Origin: Pseudomonas fluorescens Q2-87
GTDB taxonomy: Bacteria > Pseudomonadota > Gammaproteobacteria > Pseudomonadales > Pseudomonadaceae
Assembly (NCBI RefSeq): GCF_000281895.1
Contig: NZ_CM001558.1
Location: 62,001-126,000, forward strand
DNA: 64,000 nt
Direction: 5' to 3'
The position numbers and the translations under genes were made by a program. The notes beneath the pieces were generated by a model. The model was given only the letters and a program-made list of their open reading frames with translations, ran no database searches and had not been told where the DNA came from. Within the stretch, counting starts at the first letter, position 1; each line of letters starts with the position of its first letter. This document shows positions 25,432 to 35,285 of the stretch, piece by piece.

Positions 25432-26091
25432 ATGAAAAATGCCGAAACCCCGGTCGTCAAAGTTGTGCTTTATGGCGCCATGAGCAGTCTGGGCAGTGCG
25501 TTGATGGCTGAAATGCTGCGGCGCCAGCATGAGGTCATCGTCATTCTCGATGATCTCACAGCTTTGGCCCCGCGCCCCGGCTTGCGGACCAAGACCGGCA
25601 GTCTTTTTGATCCCCTGCGGGTCAAGCAAAGTGTTGCCGGTGCCGACGCCGTGGTGTGCCTGCTCAATGCACCGGGCCTGCCGATGAACAGCGAACAGGT
25701 GGAGCGCACATTGATTCCCGGCCCCGTCGAGCAAGTATTGGCGGTGGATGCGCTGGTCGCCGGCATGCAGGCAGTGAATGTTCCCCGGTTGTTCCTGATA
25801 GGCGATTTCGCCGTGCTCGACGAGGAGCAGGCCGACGACGATTTACAGCGCCATGCCGCCGAGGAAGTGCTCGACGCACTCAAGAACAGCACCTTGCAAT
25901 GGACCTTGGTCAACGCCCCCTACGCTGCGCCGGGCCTGGGTTTCGAGCATTTCAGCCACGTCAGTACGAGCCTGGAACCCGGCATGGCTGAATCCCTGGA
26001 ACGGCTCAACCGCGTCGCGGTCGGTATCGTTGACGAACTGCACCTGAACCTGCACGTGGGCGAGCATGTCAGCTTCGTGGCAGCTCACTAG
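25432..26091 (+). CDS. NAD(P)-binding Rossmann protein (atypical SDR, YwnB-like)
   Basis: From ATG 25432 the product is 219 residues. The nucleotide-binding loop GAMSSLGSAL near residue 15 replaces the usual GxxGxxG, and residues ~75 and ~112 follow the beta-strand pattern of NmrA/SDR-a proteins. The Tyr-x-x-x-Lys of classical SDRs is not seen, so it may be a sensor or an epimerase-like reductase. I reject the in-frame extension to 25189, because it runs through the divergent gene, while 25432 has GGAATAAGGG upstream. Confidence 0.75.
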   Translation: MKNAETPVVKVVLYGAMSSLGSALMAEMLRRQHEVIVILDDLTALAPRPGLRTKTGSLFDPLRVKQSVAGADAVVCLLNAPGLPMNSEQVERTLIPGPVEQVLAVDALVAGMQAVNVPRLFLIGDFAVLDEEQADDDLQRHAAEEVLDALKNSTLQWTLVNAPYAAPGLGFEHFSHVSTSLEPGMAESLERLNRVAVGIVDELHLNLHVGEHVSFVAAH

Positions 26092-26110
26092 AAGCGATAT
26101 TCACCCCCGG

Positions 26111-26152
26111 GTGGCGAGGGAGCTTGCTCCCGCTGGGCCGCGTAGCGGCCCC
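26111..26152. repeat. Single REP (type GTGGCGAGGGAGCTTGCTCC)
   Basis: One half of the second REP family plus its GC-rich flank (GGGCCGC...GCGGCCC), between two convergent genes; it may double as a terminator. Confidence 0.8.
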
Positions 26153-26175
26153 AGAGGACGTCGCCCACCCAACAA

Positions 26176-27126
26176 TCAAACCGCAATCGACGGCAGCGGC
26201 AATCCCGTGAGCGAGTCGGCGCTGTTGGCCTGTTCTTCCATCAACCAGTCGACGAACTGCCGGATCAACACCCCGCGCCGTTTACGCTGGGGCAAGACCA
26301 CGTAGTACCCCAGCCGCGACAACACGGTTTCCGAGATCGGGCGACACAACAATCCCTGCGCCAGCAAGTTATCCACAAGGTGCCGCCAGCCGATGGCGAC
26401 GCCTTGGCCGCCAATCGCGGCCTGGATGAGCAACGTGTAGTTGTCGAAGCGCAATTGGCCCGGCGCCGGGGGCGAGGTGATCCCCAGCTCACGAAACACG
26501 CCGCTCCAGTCGAACCAGCTGTTGCTATTGCCCGCCCGCAAGTGCAGCAAGGGGAATTCCGCCAAGGCCTGGGCGGGCAAGGGCAGGGGACGGTCCTTGA
26601 GCAGCAGCGGGCTGCAGACTGGAAAGACTTCTTCGCTGAACAGCCAGCGACTTTCGCCTTGTTTGAAGCGACCGTCGCCGAACAATACGGCAACGTCGAT
26701 ATCCGTGCGCAACATGTTGTGGTTGCGCTCGCTGGTCACGAGGCTGACGTCCACTTGGGGATTGGCCGCGTGGAAGCGGTGCAGGCGCGGCATCAACCAA
26801 TAGGCGGCGAACGCGAAGTCCGTGGCGACTTGTAGCACCTCATGCTGATGCTGGGCGGTGATCGCGCTCAGCCCCGCATCGATGCTCTGCAAACCGGCCT
26901 GGACCTGCTCGAACAGGATCGTTCCGGCCTCGGTCAGTTCGATGCCGCGATAGATGCGGTCGAACAGTCGCGTGCCCAGTTGTTCTTCCAGGCGTTTGAT
27001 CTGCTGGCTGATGGCCGGTTGCGTGGTGCCCAGCTCGATTGCCGCCGCCGTAAAACTTTGCTGGCGGGCTGCGGCTTCAAAGGCACGGAACAGTTCCAGG
27101 GACAGGTCACCCAAGGCGTCATACAT
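26176..27126 (-). CDS. LysR-type regulator of the choline-sulfatase cluster
   Basis: The 316-residue protein has the LysR winged helix-turn-helix (about residues 20-65, SFTAAAIELGTTQPAISQQ) and a C-terminal effector domain. Its divergence from betC, with a 114-bp shared intergenic region, and its place in the cluster point to control by choline-O-sulfate or choline. An LTTR-type palindrome overlaps its own start codon, so autoregulation is likely. Confidence 0.9.
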   Translation of the reverse strand: MYDALGDLSLELFRAFEAAARQQSFTAAAIELGTTQPAISQQIKRLEEQLGTRLFDRIYRGIELTEAGTILFEQVQAGLQSIDAGLSAITAQHQHEVLQVATDFAFAAYWLMPRLHRFHAANPQVDVSLVTSERNHNMLRTDIDVAVLFGDGRFKQGESRWLFSEEVFPVCSPLLLKDRPLPLPAQALAEFPLLHLRAGNSNSWFDWSGVFRELGITSPPAPGQLRFDNYTLLIQAAIGGQGVAIGWRHLVDNLLAQGLLCRPISETVLSRLGYYVVLPQRKRRGVLIRQFVDWLMEEQANSADSLTGLPLPSIAV

Positions 27127-27139
27127 AAGCTGTGCTTAT
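27125..27139. promoter_or_regulatory. LysR-type operator (T-N11-A palindrome)
   Basis: ATAAGCTGTGCTTAT is a perfect palindrome with a 3-bp centre and contains T-N11-A (T27126, A27138). It overlaps the ATG of the LysR gene and lies about 100 bp before betC, a typical arrangement for a regulator that represses itself and activates the divergent gene. Confidence 0.6.
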
Positions 27140-27166
27140 CCTAGTCATTATCCTGCATGGGCTTTA

Positions 27167-27182
27167 CCCCAATACCTTGGGG
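27167..27182. promoter_or_regulatory. Second palindrome in the betC promoter region
   Basis: CCCCAATACCTTGGGG is a perfect 6-bp inverted repeat with a 4-bp centre, flanked by GCATG and CATGC. It could be an activator-adjacent site for the LysR protein or a site for a different regulator. Confidence 0.4.
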
Positions 27183-27240
27183 CTACATGCTCGATCGCAG
27201 CAATTTCGCATAACTGTCTACTATGGAATGCCGCGAATAC

Positions 27241-28755
27241 ATGAAGCGCAAGAACATTCTTTTCATCATGGCCGATCAAATGGCCGCGCCAATGTTGCCG
27301 ATCTACGGTCCTTCACCCATCAAACTGCCCAACCTGTCGCGCCTGGCCGCTGAAGGCGTGGTGTTCGACGCCGCCTATTGCAACAGCCCGCTCTGCGCAC
27401 CGTCGCGCTTCACCCTGGTCAGCGGCCAGTTGCCGAGCAAGATCGGCGCCTATGACAACGCGGCGGATTTTCCGGCAGACGTACCGACTTATGCCCATTA
27501 CTTGCGGCGCCTCGGCTACCGCACGGCGTTGTCCGGCAAGATGCATTTTTGCGGTCCCGATCAACTGCACGGTTATGAAGAGCGCCTGACCAGCGATATT
27601 TATCCGGCCGATTATGGCTGGGCGGTGAATTGGGACGAGCCCGATGTACGGCCCAGCTGGTACCACAACATGTCCTCGGTGTTGCAGGCCGGGCCGTGCG
27701 TGCGCACCAACCAACTGGATTTCGACGAAGAAGTGGTGTTCAAGGCGCAGCAATACCTGTTCGACCACATTCGTGAAGACGGGGATCAGCCGTTCTGTCT
27801 GACCGTGTCCATGACTCACCCGCACGATCCATACACGATTCCCAAGGCGTTCTGGGACCTGTACGAGGACAAGGACATCCCGCTGCCACACACGCCGGCG
27901 CAAACCGAACTCGACCCACATTCCCAGCGGCTGCTAAAGGTTTACGACCTGTGGGACAAGCCGTTGCCTGTGGATAAGATTCGCGATGCTCGCCGGGCCT
28001 ATTTTGGCGCGTGCAGCTACATTGACAGCAACGTCGGCAAACTGCTGCAAACGCTGGAGGACACTGGCCTGCTGGACGACACCATCGTGGTGTTCTCCGG
28101 CGACCACGGCGACATGCTTGGGGAAAAGGGCCTTTGGTACAAAATGCACTGGTTCGAAATGGCCGCCCGCGTGCCGCTGTTGATCAGCGCGCCGGGGCAG
28201 TTTGCCAGCGGTCGGGTCAGCGCGGCGGTGTCCACGGCCGACCTGCTGCCGACCCTCGTCGAACTGGCCGGCGGCACGCTGGAGCCGGGTTTGCCGCTGG
28301 ATGGCCGTTCGCTGGTACCGCACCTGCAAGGGCAGGGCGGCCATGACGAAGTGTTTGGCGAATACATGGCCGAAGGCACCGTCAGCCCGTTGATGATGAT
28401 TCGCCGCGGCCCCTGGAAGTTCATCTACAGCGAAGACGATCCGTGCCTGTTGTTCGACGTGCGTAACGATCCTGAGGAACAGGAAGATCTTAGCCAATCG
28501 CCGGAACATCGGACGCTATTCGGCGATTTTCTCGCCCAAGCGCGGGCCAAATGGGATATTCCAACCATTCACCGCCAGGTGCTCGCCAGCCAGCGGCGTC
28601 GGCGTTTCGTTGCCCAGGCACTGACCCTGGGCAAACTCAAGAGCTGGGATCACCAGCCAATGGTGGACGCCAGTCAGCAATACATGCGCAACCACATCGA
28701 CCTCGACGATCTGGAGCGCAAGGCCCGTTATCCACAACCCTGCCAAAACCAATAA
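27241..28755 (+). CDS. betC: Choline-sulfatase
   Basis: BetC hydrolyses choline-O-sulfate to choline and sulfate, supplying glycine-betaine precursor, carbon and sulfur. The sulfatase signature C52-A-P-S-R lets Cys52 become formylglycine. Metal ligands are visible in MADQM near the N-terminus and SGDHGDMLG. The C-terminal ~60 residues match the choline-sulfatase extension (WDIPTIHRQ, ARYPQP). I start at 27241 (504 residues); an in-frame ATG at 27223 is possible, and neither has a strong ribosome site. No signal peptide is seen, so it acts in the cytoplasm. Confidence 0.94.
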   Translation: MKRKNILFIMADQMAAPMLPIYGPSPIKLPNLSRLAAEGVVFDAAYCNSPLCAPSRFTLVSGQLPSKIGAYDNAADFPADVPTYAHYLRRLGYRTALSGKMHFCGPDQLHGYEERLTSDIYPADYGWAVNWDEPDVRPSWYHNMSSVLQAGPCVRTNQLDFDEEVVFKAQQYLFDHIREDGDQPFCLTVSMTHPHDPYTIPKAFWDLYEDKDIPLPHTPAQTELDPHSQRLLKVYDLWDKPLPVDKIRDARRAYFGACSYIDSNVGKLLQTLEDTGLLDDTIVVFSGDHGDMLGEKGLWYKMHWFEMAARVPLLISAPGQFASGRVSAAVSTADLLPTLVELAGGTLEPGLPLDGRSLVPHLQGQGGHDEVFGEYMAEGTVSPLMMIRRGPWKFIYSEDDPCLLFDVRNDPEEQEDLSQSPEHRTLFGDFLAQARAKWDIPTIHRQVLASQRRRRFVAQALTLGKLKSWDHQPMVDASQQYMRNHIDLDDLERKARYPQPCQNQ

Positions 28756-28770
28756 CGTAAGGGGAAGCAC

Positions 28771-29691
28771 ATGCAAAAGTTATCCACAGTACTGACCGCT
28801 GGGCTGTTGGCGTTGAGCAGTGTTTCGGCATGGGCCGAGCAAAGCTGCGACACCGTGAAAATGGCCGACCCGGGTTGGAGCGACATCGCTGCGACCAACG
28901 CCATCACCGGTTTCCTGCTGGACGGGATGGGCTACAAGGCCAAGGTCGACACCCTTGCAGTGCCGATCACCTTTGGCGGCCTCAAGGATGGCCAGGTGGA
29001 TGTGTTCCTTGGCAACTGGATGCCAGCCCAGCAGGGTTTCTATGACAAGTTCGTGGCCAATGGCGATGTGACGCAGCTGGCGAAGAACCTCGACGGCACG
29101 GAATTCACCTTGGCGGTCCCGGATTATGTCTGGGACGCAGGTGTGCATAACTTTGCCGACCTGAACAAATTCGCCGACAAGTTCGACAAGAAAATCTACG
29201 GCATCGGCTCCGGCGCGCCGGCAAACCTGTCGTTGAAAGAGATCATCAAAACCAACGACTTCGGCATGGGCGAGTGGAAACTGGTGGAATCCAGCGAGCA
29301 GGCGATGCTCGCCGAAGTTTCCCGGGCCGTTAAGAAGCAGAAGTTCGTGACCTTCCTTGGCTGGACGCCGCACCCGATGAACGTGCAGCTGAAAATGCAT
29401 TACCTCAAGGGTGGCGAGAAATACTTCGGCGACACCGGCAGCGTCTATACCCTGACCCGCAAAGGTTATGCACAGGCCTGCCCGAACGTGGGCAAGCTGT
29501 TGACGAACCTTAGCTTCACCCAGGAAATGGAAAACAGCATCATGGCCGAGGTGGTCAACAACAAAGTCAGCAACGCCGACGCGGCCAAGGCCTGGATCAA
29601 GGCTAACCCGGCTGTGCTGGATAAATGGCTGGACGGTGTGAAGACCGTGGATGGCAAAGATGCGTTGGCGGCGGTGAAAGCCAAGCTGTAA
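28771..29691 (+). CDS. Choline/betaine ABC-transporter substrate-binding protein (ChoX/BetX-like)
   Basis: The 306-residue protein has a signal peptide (cleavage near AWA-EQ) and the OpuAC-type fold. It shows the tryptophan-rich pattern (PGWSD, LGNWMP, YVWDAG, LGWTPHP) that builds an aromatic box for quaternary ammonium groups. It starts 16 bp after betC with GGGGAAG upstream, so it is in the same operon. No permease or ATPase gene is adjacent; it must deliver ligand to a transporter encoded elsewhere. Whether it binds choline, betaine or choline-O-sulfate cannot be told. Confidence 0.88.
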   Translation: MQKLSTVLTAGLLALSSVSAWAEQSCDTVKMADPGWSDIAATNAITGFLLDGMGYKAKVDTLAVPITFGGLKDGQVDVFLGNWMPAQQGFYDKFVANGDVTQLAKNLDGTEFTLAVPDYVWDAGVHNFADLNKFADKFDKKIYGIGSGAPANLSLKEIIKTNDFGMGEWKLVESSEQAMLAEVSRAVKKQKFVTFLGWTPHPMNVQLKMHYLKGGEKYFGDTGSVYTLTRKGYAQACPNVGKLLTNLSFTQEMENSIMAEVVNNKVSNADAAKAWIKANPAVLDKWLDGVKTVDGKDALAAVKAKL

Positions 29692-29716
29692 AGCCGATGT
29701 GCCGGTGAGTTGCTCT

Positions 29717-29836
29717 TGTGGCGAGGGAGCTTGCTCCCGCTGGAGGGCGAAGCCCTCCCAAAACCGATACGGTGTCGTGCCGTCTCGGATTTTGGGGCTG
29801 CTTCGCAGCCCAGCGGGAGCAAGCTCGCTCGCCACG
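29717..29836. repeat. REP pair (type GTGGCGAGGGAGCTTGCTCC)
   Basis: TGTGGCGAGGGAGCTTGCTC and its near-complement flank a centre with a further GGGCTGCTTCGCAGCCC stem. The element lies inside the putative betC operon. Confidence 0.9.
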
Positions 29837-29885
29837 GGCGGTCACTCGCCTGATACTCTGCGCCAAACCCCATCCTTGAGGCCCC

Positions 29886-31454
29886 ATGGCAATTCCCACC
29901 CGCCGCTCACTCTTGCCGTTCCTGAACTGGCTGCCTCGGCAGACCCGCGCCAGCGTCGGCCGTGACCTGATCGTCGGCCTGAGCGGCGCGATTCTGGCGT
30001 TGCCGCAATCCATTGCCTACGCCCTGATCGCCGGTTTACCGCCTGAATACGGACTGTACGCGGCGATTGTGCCGGTGTTGATCGCGTGCCTGTGGGGATC
30101 GTCGTGGCATTTGATCTGCGGTCCCACGGCGGCGATTTCCATCGTCCTGTACGCCACCGTCAGTCCACTGGCCGTACCCGCCAGCGAGGACTACGTCACG
30201 TTGATCCTGCTGCTGACTGTGCTGGCGGGCATCTTCCAGTGGCTGCTGGGGTTGTTGCGTTTCGGGGCGCTGGTCAATTTCGTCTCGCACTCGGTGGTGC
30301 TGGGTTTCACCTTGGGCGCGGCGGTGGTCATTGCGCTGGGGCAGTTGCCAAACTTGCTGGGCCTGGAGTTGCCGAACGAAGCCACGGCGTTGAAAGGCTT
30401 GTTGAGACTGCTCAGCCACATCGGGGCTGTGGATAAACCGTCGTTGCTGTTGGGATTGGGAACGTTGGTCATCGGCGTCGTGCTCAAACGCTTGTTGCCA
30501 CGCTGGCCGAGCCTGTTGATAACTCTGGTGCTCAGCAGCCTGTTGGTCTGGTTGTGGCCGGCAATGTTCGGGCATGTGGCGCTGGTCAGTGCCTTTGTCG
30601 GGCGCCTGCCCCCGTTCGCTCCGCTGCCGCTGGACCTGGAATTGATACTGCGCCTGCTGCCTGGGGCCGTCGCGGTTGGCATGCTCGGGCTGGTCACCAG
30701 CCTGTCCATCGCCCGCTCGCTGTCGGTCCGCTCCGGGCAACTGCTCGATGCGAACCAGGAGGTGAGGGCGCAGGGGCTTTCCAACATCGTTGGAGGATTT
30801 TTCTCCGGATCGCTGTCGGCCGGTTCTTTTACCCGTTCCGGCCTCAGTTATGAAGCCGGGGCCTGCTCGCCGTTGGCCGGGGTGTTCTCGGCGTTGTGGG
30901 TGGCGTTGTTTGCGGTCGCCGGGGCGAAACTGATCGCGCACATTCCGATTCCCGCCATGGCCGGCAGCATCCTGCTGATCGCCTGGGGCCTGGTGGACCA
31001 CCGAGGCATCCGCGCGCTGTATCGCGTCAGTCGTGCCGAATTCGTGGTGATGGGCCTGACTTGCCTGGCCACGCTGCTGCTGGAGCTGCAAACCGCCATC
31101 TACGCCGGCGTCCTGGCCTCGCTGTTCTTCTATCTCAAACGAACGTCGCAGCCACGGGTGCAACACTTTCGCGAGGGAGAGGCAGAGATCCTGCGGGTGG
31201 GCGGCTCGATCTTTTTCGGCGCCAGCCACTACCTGCAAGTGCGCCTGCAACGGCTGCAGGCGCAACGGGTGGTGATCGACGCACAGCAGATCAACTTCAT
31301 CGATTATTCCGGGGTGGAAATGCTTCACCAGGAGGCCCGGCGCCTGCGCAGTCAGGGGCGTAGCCTGACGTTGCGCATGGCCCGGCCGCAGGTGGTGGAA
31401 GAGTTGTTGAAACTGGAGGGGGCACAGAAGTGCCCGATTCTTTTTGAGGACTGA
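29886..31454 (+). CDS. SulP-family anion transporter with STAS domain
   Basis: The 522-residue protein has the SulP transport core (LPQSIAYALIAGLPPEYGLY in the first helices) with about 12-14 membrane segments. A C-terminal cytoplasmic STAS domain follows (~430-520, FIDYSGVEMLHQEA). The family moves sulfate, bicarbonate or organic anions. Position beside betC and a choline-binding protein suggests export of released sulfate or uptake of choline-O-sulfate. The same arrangement exists near betC in P. aeruginosa, as I recall. Confidence 0.9.
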   Translation: MAIPTRRSLLPFLNWLPRQTRASVGRDLIVGLSGAILALPQSIAYALIAGLPPEYGLYAAIVPVLIACLWGSSWHLICGPTAAISIVLYATVSPLAVPASEDYVTLILLLTVLAGIFQWLLGLLRFGALVNFVSHSVVLGFTLGAAVVIALGQLPNLLGLELPNEATALKGLLRLLSHIGAVDKPSLLLGLGTLVIGVVLKRLLPRWPSLLITLVLSSLLVWLWPAMFGHVALVSAFVGRLPPFAPLPLDLELILRLLPGAVAVGMLGLVTSLSIARSLSVRSGQLLDANQEVRAQGLSNIVGGFFSGSLSAGSFTRSGLSYEAGACSPLAGVFSALWVALFAVAGAKLIAHIPIPAMAGSILLIAWGLVDHRGIRALYRVSRAEFVVMGLTCLATLLLELQTAIYAGVLASLFFYLKRTSQPRVQHFREGEAEILRVGGSIFFGASHYLQVRLQRLQAQRVVIDAQQINFIDYSGVEMLHQEARRLRSQGRSLTLRMARPQVVEELLKLEGAQKCPILFED

Positions 31455-31483
31455 CTGCAAGAAACCAAGGCAGGTATTAAACC

Positions 31484-31575
31484 TGTGGCGAGGGGATTTA
31501 TCCCCGCTGGGGCGCGAAGCGGCCCCTTCTTTGGGACTGCTTCGCAGTCCAACGGGGATAAATCCCCTCGCCACA
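31484..31575. repeat. REP pair, GTGGCGAGGGGATTTATCCCC variant
   Basis: TGTGGCGAGGGGATTTATCC and its complement enclose a GGGACTGCTTCGCAGTCC stem. It lies between convergent sulP and aroE and may serve as a bidirectional terminator. Confidence 0.9.
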
Positions 31576-31580
31576 ACAAC

Positions 31581-32396
31581 CTAAAGCTGGCGGCGCAGTT
31601 CGGCCAGCACTGGCGCGGTGTCGGGGCGCACGCCGCGCCACAGGTAAAATGCTTCACCCGCCTGCTCGGCCAGCATCCCCAAGCCATCCATTGCCAACGC
31701 CGCGCCGTGTTCGCTGGCCCAGCGGCAGAACGAGGTCGGCTCCTTGCCGTACATCATGTCGTAGCAGACCGTCAGGCCGGGCTCGATCAAGCTGCCGGCA
31801 ATCGGCGGCACCTCTCCTGACAGGCTGGCGGACGTGGCGTTGATGATCAGGTCCACCGGCTCTTGCAACCAGTCGAAACCACTGGCCGAGACCGGCCCCA
31901 GATCCGCGAACAATTCCGCCAGCAACTCAGCCTTTTCCACTGTGCGATTGGCGATGATCACTGAGGCCGGTGCTTCAGCCAGCAGCGGCTCCAGGGCGCC
32001 GCGCACCGCGCCGCCGGCCCCCAGCAACAGGATGCGCTTGCCTTTGAGGCTCAGGCCCGCATTGACGGTCAAGTCCCGTACCAGCCCGGCGCCGTCGGTG
32101 TTGTCGCCCAGCAGGCGGCCGTCGGCCAGCTTGCTCAACGTGTTGACCGCGCCGGCCCGCTGCGCTCGCTGCGTCAGGCTGTCGGCCAGGCGGAAGGCGT
32201 CTTCCTTGAACGGCACCGTGACGTTTGCCCCACGCCCTTCGCGGAAAAATGCCCGTGCGCAACCGGCAAAATCCTCCAGGGGCGCCAGCAGCGTGGTGTA
32301 GTCCAGCGCTTGTCCGGTTTGTTCGGCAAACAAGCGGTGAATCAACGGCGACTTGCTGTGGCCGATCGGGTTACCCATTACAACGTAGCGATCCAT
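31581..32396 (-). CDS. aroE: Shikimate dehydrogenase (NADP+)
   Basis: AroE reduces 3-dehydroshikimate to shikimate in the aromatic amino acid pathway. Motifs: substrate site [13 protein letters not shown] at the N-terminus, catalytic Lys in [10 protein letters not shown] (~65), NTDGAG (~102) and the dinucleotide loop GAGGAVRG (~130). I start at 32396 rather than the ATG at 32402, because GGGGA lies six bases before 32396 and abuts the other. The product is 271 residues. It follows hemF by 13 bp and is cotranscribed. Confidence 0.96.
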   Translation of the reverse strand: MDRYVVMGNPIGHSKSPLIHRLFAEQTGQALDYTTLLAPLEDFAGCARAFFREGRGANVTVPFKEDAFRLADSLTQRAQRAGAVNTLSKLADGRLLGDNTDGAGLVRDLTVNAGLSLKGKRILLLGAGGAVRGALEPLLAEAPASVIIANRTVEKAELLAELFADLGPVSASGFDWLQEPVDLIINATSASLSGEVPPIAGSLIEPGLTVCYDMMYGKEPTSFCRWASEHGAALAMDGLGMLAEQAGEAFYLWRGVRPDTAPVLAELRRQL

Positions 32397-32409
32397 GGAC
32401 ATTCCCCGT

Positions 32410-33348
<939 letters not shown>

Positions 33349-33417
33349 CTACGCGGCGTACAACGGGCCGGTCGCAAATTGGCGCACAGGATACCACCGC
33401 ACTTGCCCACGCCACAG

Positions 33418-33431
33418 TTGACGAAGGTCAA
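33418..33431. promoter_or_regulatory. Candidate ANR/FNR-type box between hemF and qor
   Basis: TTGACGAAGGTCAA is a perfect TTGAC-N4-GTCAA palindrome, one base per half-site from the ANR consensus TTGAT-N4-ATCAA. It could act on hemF (94 bp away) or on qor (57 bp to the ATG). Anaerobic control of hemF by ANR is reported in P. aeruginosa. Confidence 0.4.
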
Positions 33432-33487
33432 GCTTAGGAGTCCGATAGCAGGCTTGGTAAATGTCCCTCGACAAGGAGAGAGTGAAG

Positions 33488-34465
33488 ATGGCCAAACGTA
33501 TCCAGTTCAGTTCCCACGGCGGTCCCGAAGTGCTTGAGTACGTGGACTACCAGCCCGCCGAGCCGGGCCCGCAGCAGGTACGCGTCAGCAACAGGGCCAT
33601 CGGGCTCAACTTCATCGACACCTATTACCGCAGCGGCTTGTACCCGCCACCGGCGCTGCCCTCGGGCCTGGGCGCCGAAGGGGCGGGCGTGGTCGAGGCG
33701 GTCGGCAGCGAGGTTTCGCGCTTCAAGGTCGGCGACCGGGTGGCGTATGGCAGCGGTCCACTGGGCGCCTACAGCGACGTGCACGTGTTGCCCGAAGCCA
33801 ACCTGGTGCACCTGCCCGAATCCATCAGTTTCGAACAGGCGGCCGGCGTGATGCTCAAGGGCCTGACCGTGCAGTACCTGTTGCGCCAGACCTATGAACT
33901 CAAGGGCGGAGAAACCATCCTGTTTCACGCCGCCGCGGGTGGTGTGGGCTCGTTGGCGTGCCAGTGGGCCAAGGCCTTGGGCGTGAAGCTGATCGGCACC
34001 GTCAGCTCACCGGAGAAAGCCGCGATAGCCAAAGCCCATGGTGCTTGGGAAACCATCGACTACAGCAAGGAAAACGTCGCACAACGCGTGCTGGAATTGA
34101 CTGACGGCAAAAAAGTACCCGTGGTGTACGACGGGGTCGGCAAGGACACCTGGCTGACCTCGCTGGACAGCGTCGCCCCCCGTGGCCTGGTGGTGAGCTT
34201 TGGCAATGCCTCGGGCGCGGTGGACGGGGTGAACCTGGGGATTCTTTCCGCCAAGGGCTCGCTGTACGTCACCCGCCCGACCCTGGCGACCTACGCCAAC
34301 AACGCCGCAAACCTGCAACGCATGGCCGATGAACTGTTCGCGATGATCAGCAGCGGCAAGCTCACGGTGGACATCAACCAGCGTTATCCACTGGCGGAAG
34401 CGGCCAAGGCCCAGACCGAGTTGTCGGCGCGACGGACGACCGGGTCGACCATCCTCTTGCCCTGA
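33488..34465 (+). CDS. qor: NADPH:quinone oxidoreductase
   Basis: This 325-residue zinc-independent MDR-family enzyme reduces quinones with NADPH. It shows GAEGAGVVEAVGSEV (~60-75) and the nucleotide loop AAAGGVGSLACQWAK (~146-160), with no structural-zinc cysteines. I start at 33488 because AAGGAG lies nine bases before; the earlier in-frame ATG at 33461 precedes that site. Divergent from hemF. Confidence 0.93.
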   Translation: MAKRIQFSSHGGPEVLEYVDYQPAEPGPQQVRVSNRAIGLNFIDTYYRSGLYPPPALPSGLGAEGAGVVEAVGSEVSRFKVGDRVAYGSGPLGAYSDVHVLPEANLVHLPESISFEQAAGVMLKGLTVQYLLRQTYELKGGETILFHAAAGGVGSLACQWAKALGVKLIGTVSSPEKAAIAKAHGAWETIDYSKENVAQRVLELTDGKKVPVVYDGVGKDTWLTSLDSVAPRGLVVSFGNASGAVDGVNLGILSAKGSLYVTRPTLATYANNAANLQRMADELFAMISSGKLTVDINQRYPLAEAAKAQTELSARRTTGSTILLP

Positions 34466-34492
34466 GGTTGGGGGGCAGGTTGCTTGAAAAAA

Positions 34493-34584
34493 CTGTGGAA
34501 GCGAGCTTGCTCGCGATTGCGGTGGGTCAGCTTGAATCCAAGTTGGATGTGCCGTTGTCTTCGCGGGCAAGCCCGCTCCCACAG
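34493..34584. repeat. REP pair (GTGGGAGCGGGCTTGCTCGC type)
   Basis: A divergent left half (CTGTGGAAGCGAGCTTGCTC) and a good right half (GGGCAAGCCCGCTCCCACAG) lie between convergent qor and tsaC. Confidence 0.88.
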
Positions 34585-34627
34585 AGGGGCCCATTGAACG
34601 CAAGACTTGTGTTCGCCGAGGATCAAA

Positions 34628-34652
34628 TGTGGGAGCGGGCTTGCTCGCGAAT
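34628..34652. repeat. Single REP half
   Basis: TGTGGGAGCGGGCTTGCTCG, 16 bases from the tsaC stop; together with the pair to its left it makes a three-unit cluster. Confidence 0.88.
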
Positions 34653-34667
34653 GGGACCGGCGCGGTC

Positions 34668-35225
34668 TCAGTCCGGCCGCACGACTTTCCCGGTCGCCAG
34701 GTCGCGAATCACGCTGGGGTTCTTGCGCCCGCCCAGGTTACCGCCCAGCACCAAGTCGATCTGCCCACGGAAATACTGTTCGACGCGAATCCGCGTGCGC
34801 GCTGCCGGGCGACCCTGGGGGTTGGCCGAGGTTGACACCAATGGGCCGACCAGCGAGCAGAGGTCGCGCACCGTGGGATGATCGCTGACCCGCAGTGCGA
34901 CGGTATCGTGCACACCGGTAATCCATTCAGGCAGCAGACACTGGTGCGGAACCAGCCAGGTATTGGGCCCTGGCCACGTGCTGGCCATGCGGTCCATCCA
35001 GGTTTCGGGGAAGTCTTCGAACAAGAAGTCGAACTGGCGGATATTGTCAGCCACCAGGATCAGGCCTTTGTCAGGCAACCGCGATTTGATCGCCAAGAGC
35101 CGTTCCACCGCTTCCTCGTTCCACGGATCACAACCCAGGCCCCAGACCGCTTCGGTTGGATAGGCAATCACCGCCCCGGCACGAATTTCTCGCGCGGCTT
35201 GTTGCACACGCCAACTGTTGACCAT
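34668..35225 (-). CDS. tsaC: Threonylcarbamoyl-AMP synthase (TsaC/YrdC)
   Basis: TsaC makes threonylcarbamoyl-AMP from Thr, bicarbonate and ATP for the t6A37 tRNA modification. The 185-residue form (start 35225, with GGAG upstream) has the YrdC motifs [24 protein letters not shown] and STSANPQG, and no C-terminal Sua5 domain, as expected for TsaC. The alternative start at 35246 adds seven unsupported residues. It is 60 bp downstream of dprA on the same strand. Confidence 0.95.
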   Translation of the reverse strand: MVNSWRVQQAAREIRAGAVIAYPTEAVWGLGCDPWNEEAVERLLAIKSRLPDKGLILVADNIRQFDFLFEDFPETWMDRMASTWPGPNTWLVPHQCLLPEWITGVHDTVALRVSDHPTVRDLCSLVGPLVSTSANPQGRPAARTRIRVEQYFRGQIDLVLGGNLGGRKNPSVIRDLATGKVVRPD

Positions 35226-35285
35226 GAAAGAATCTCCGCAACACAAATAAGGCTGTGCGCAGTTTACCGATCTTCCCCATAAAAC

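Noticed and set aside
34493..34652. Three clustered REP units as a mini-CRISPR or transposon end
   Set aside because: The units are of the common Pseudomonas REP family in inverted orientation, with no spacers of regular size and no transposase nearby.
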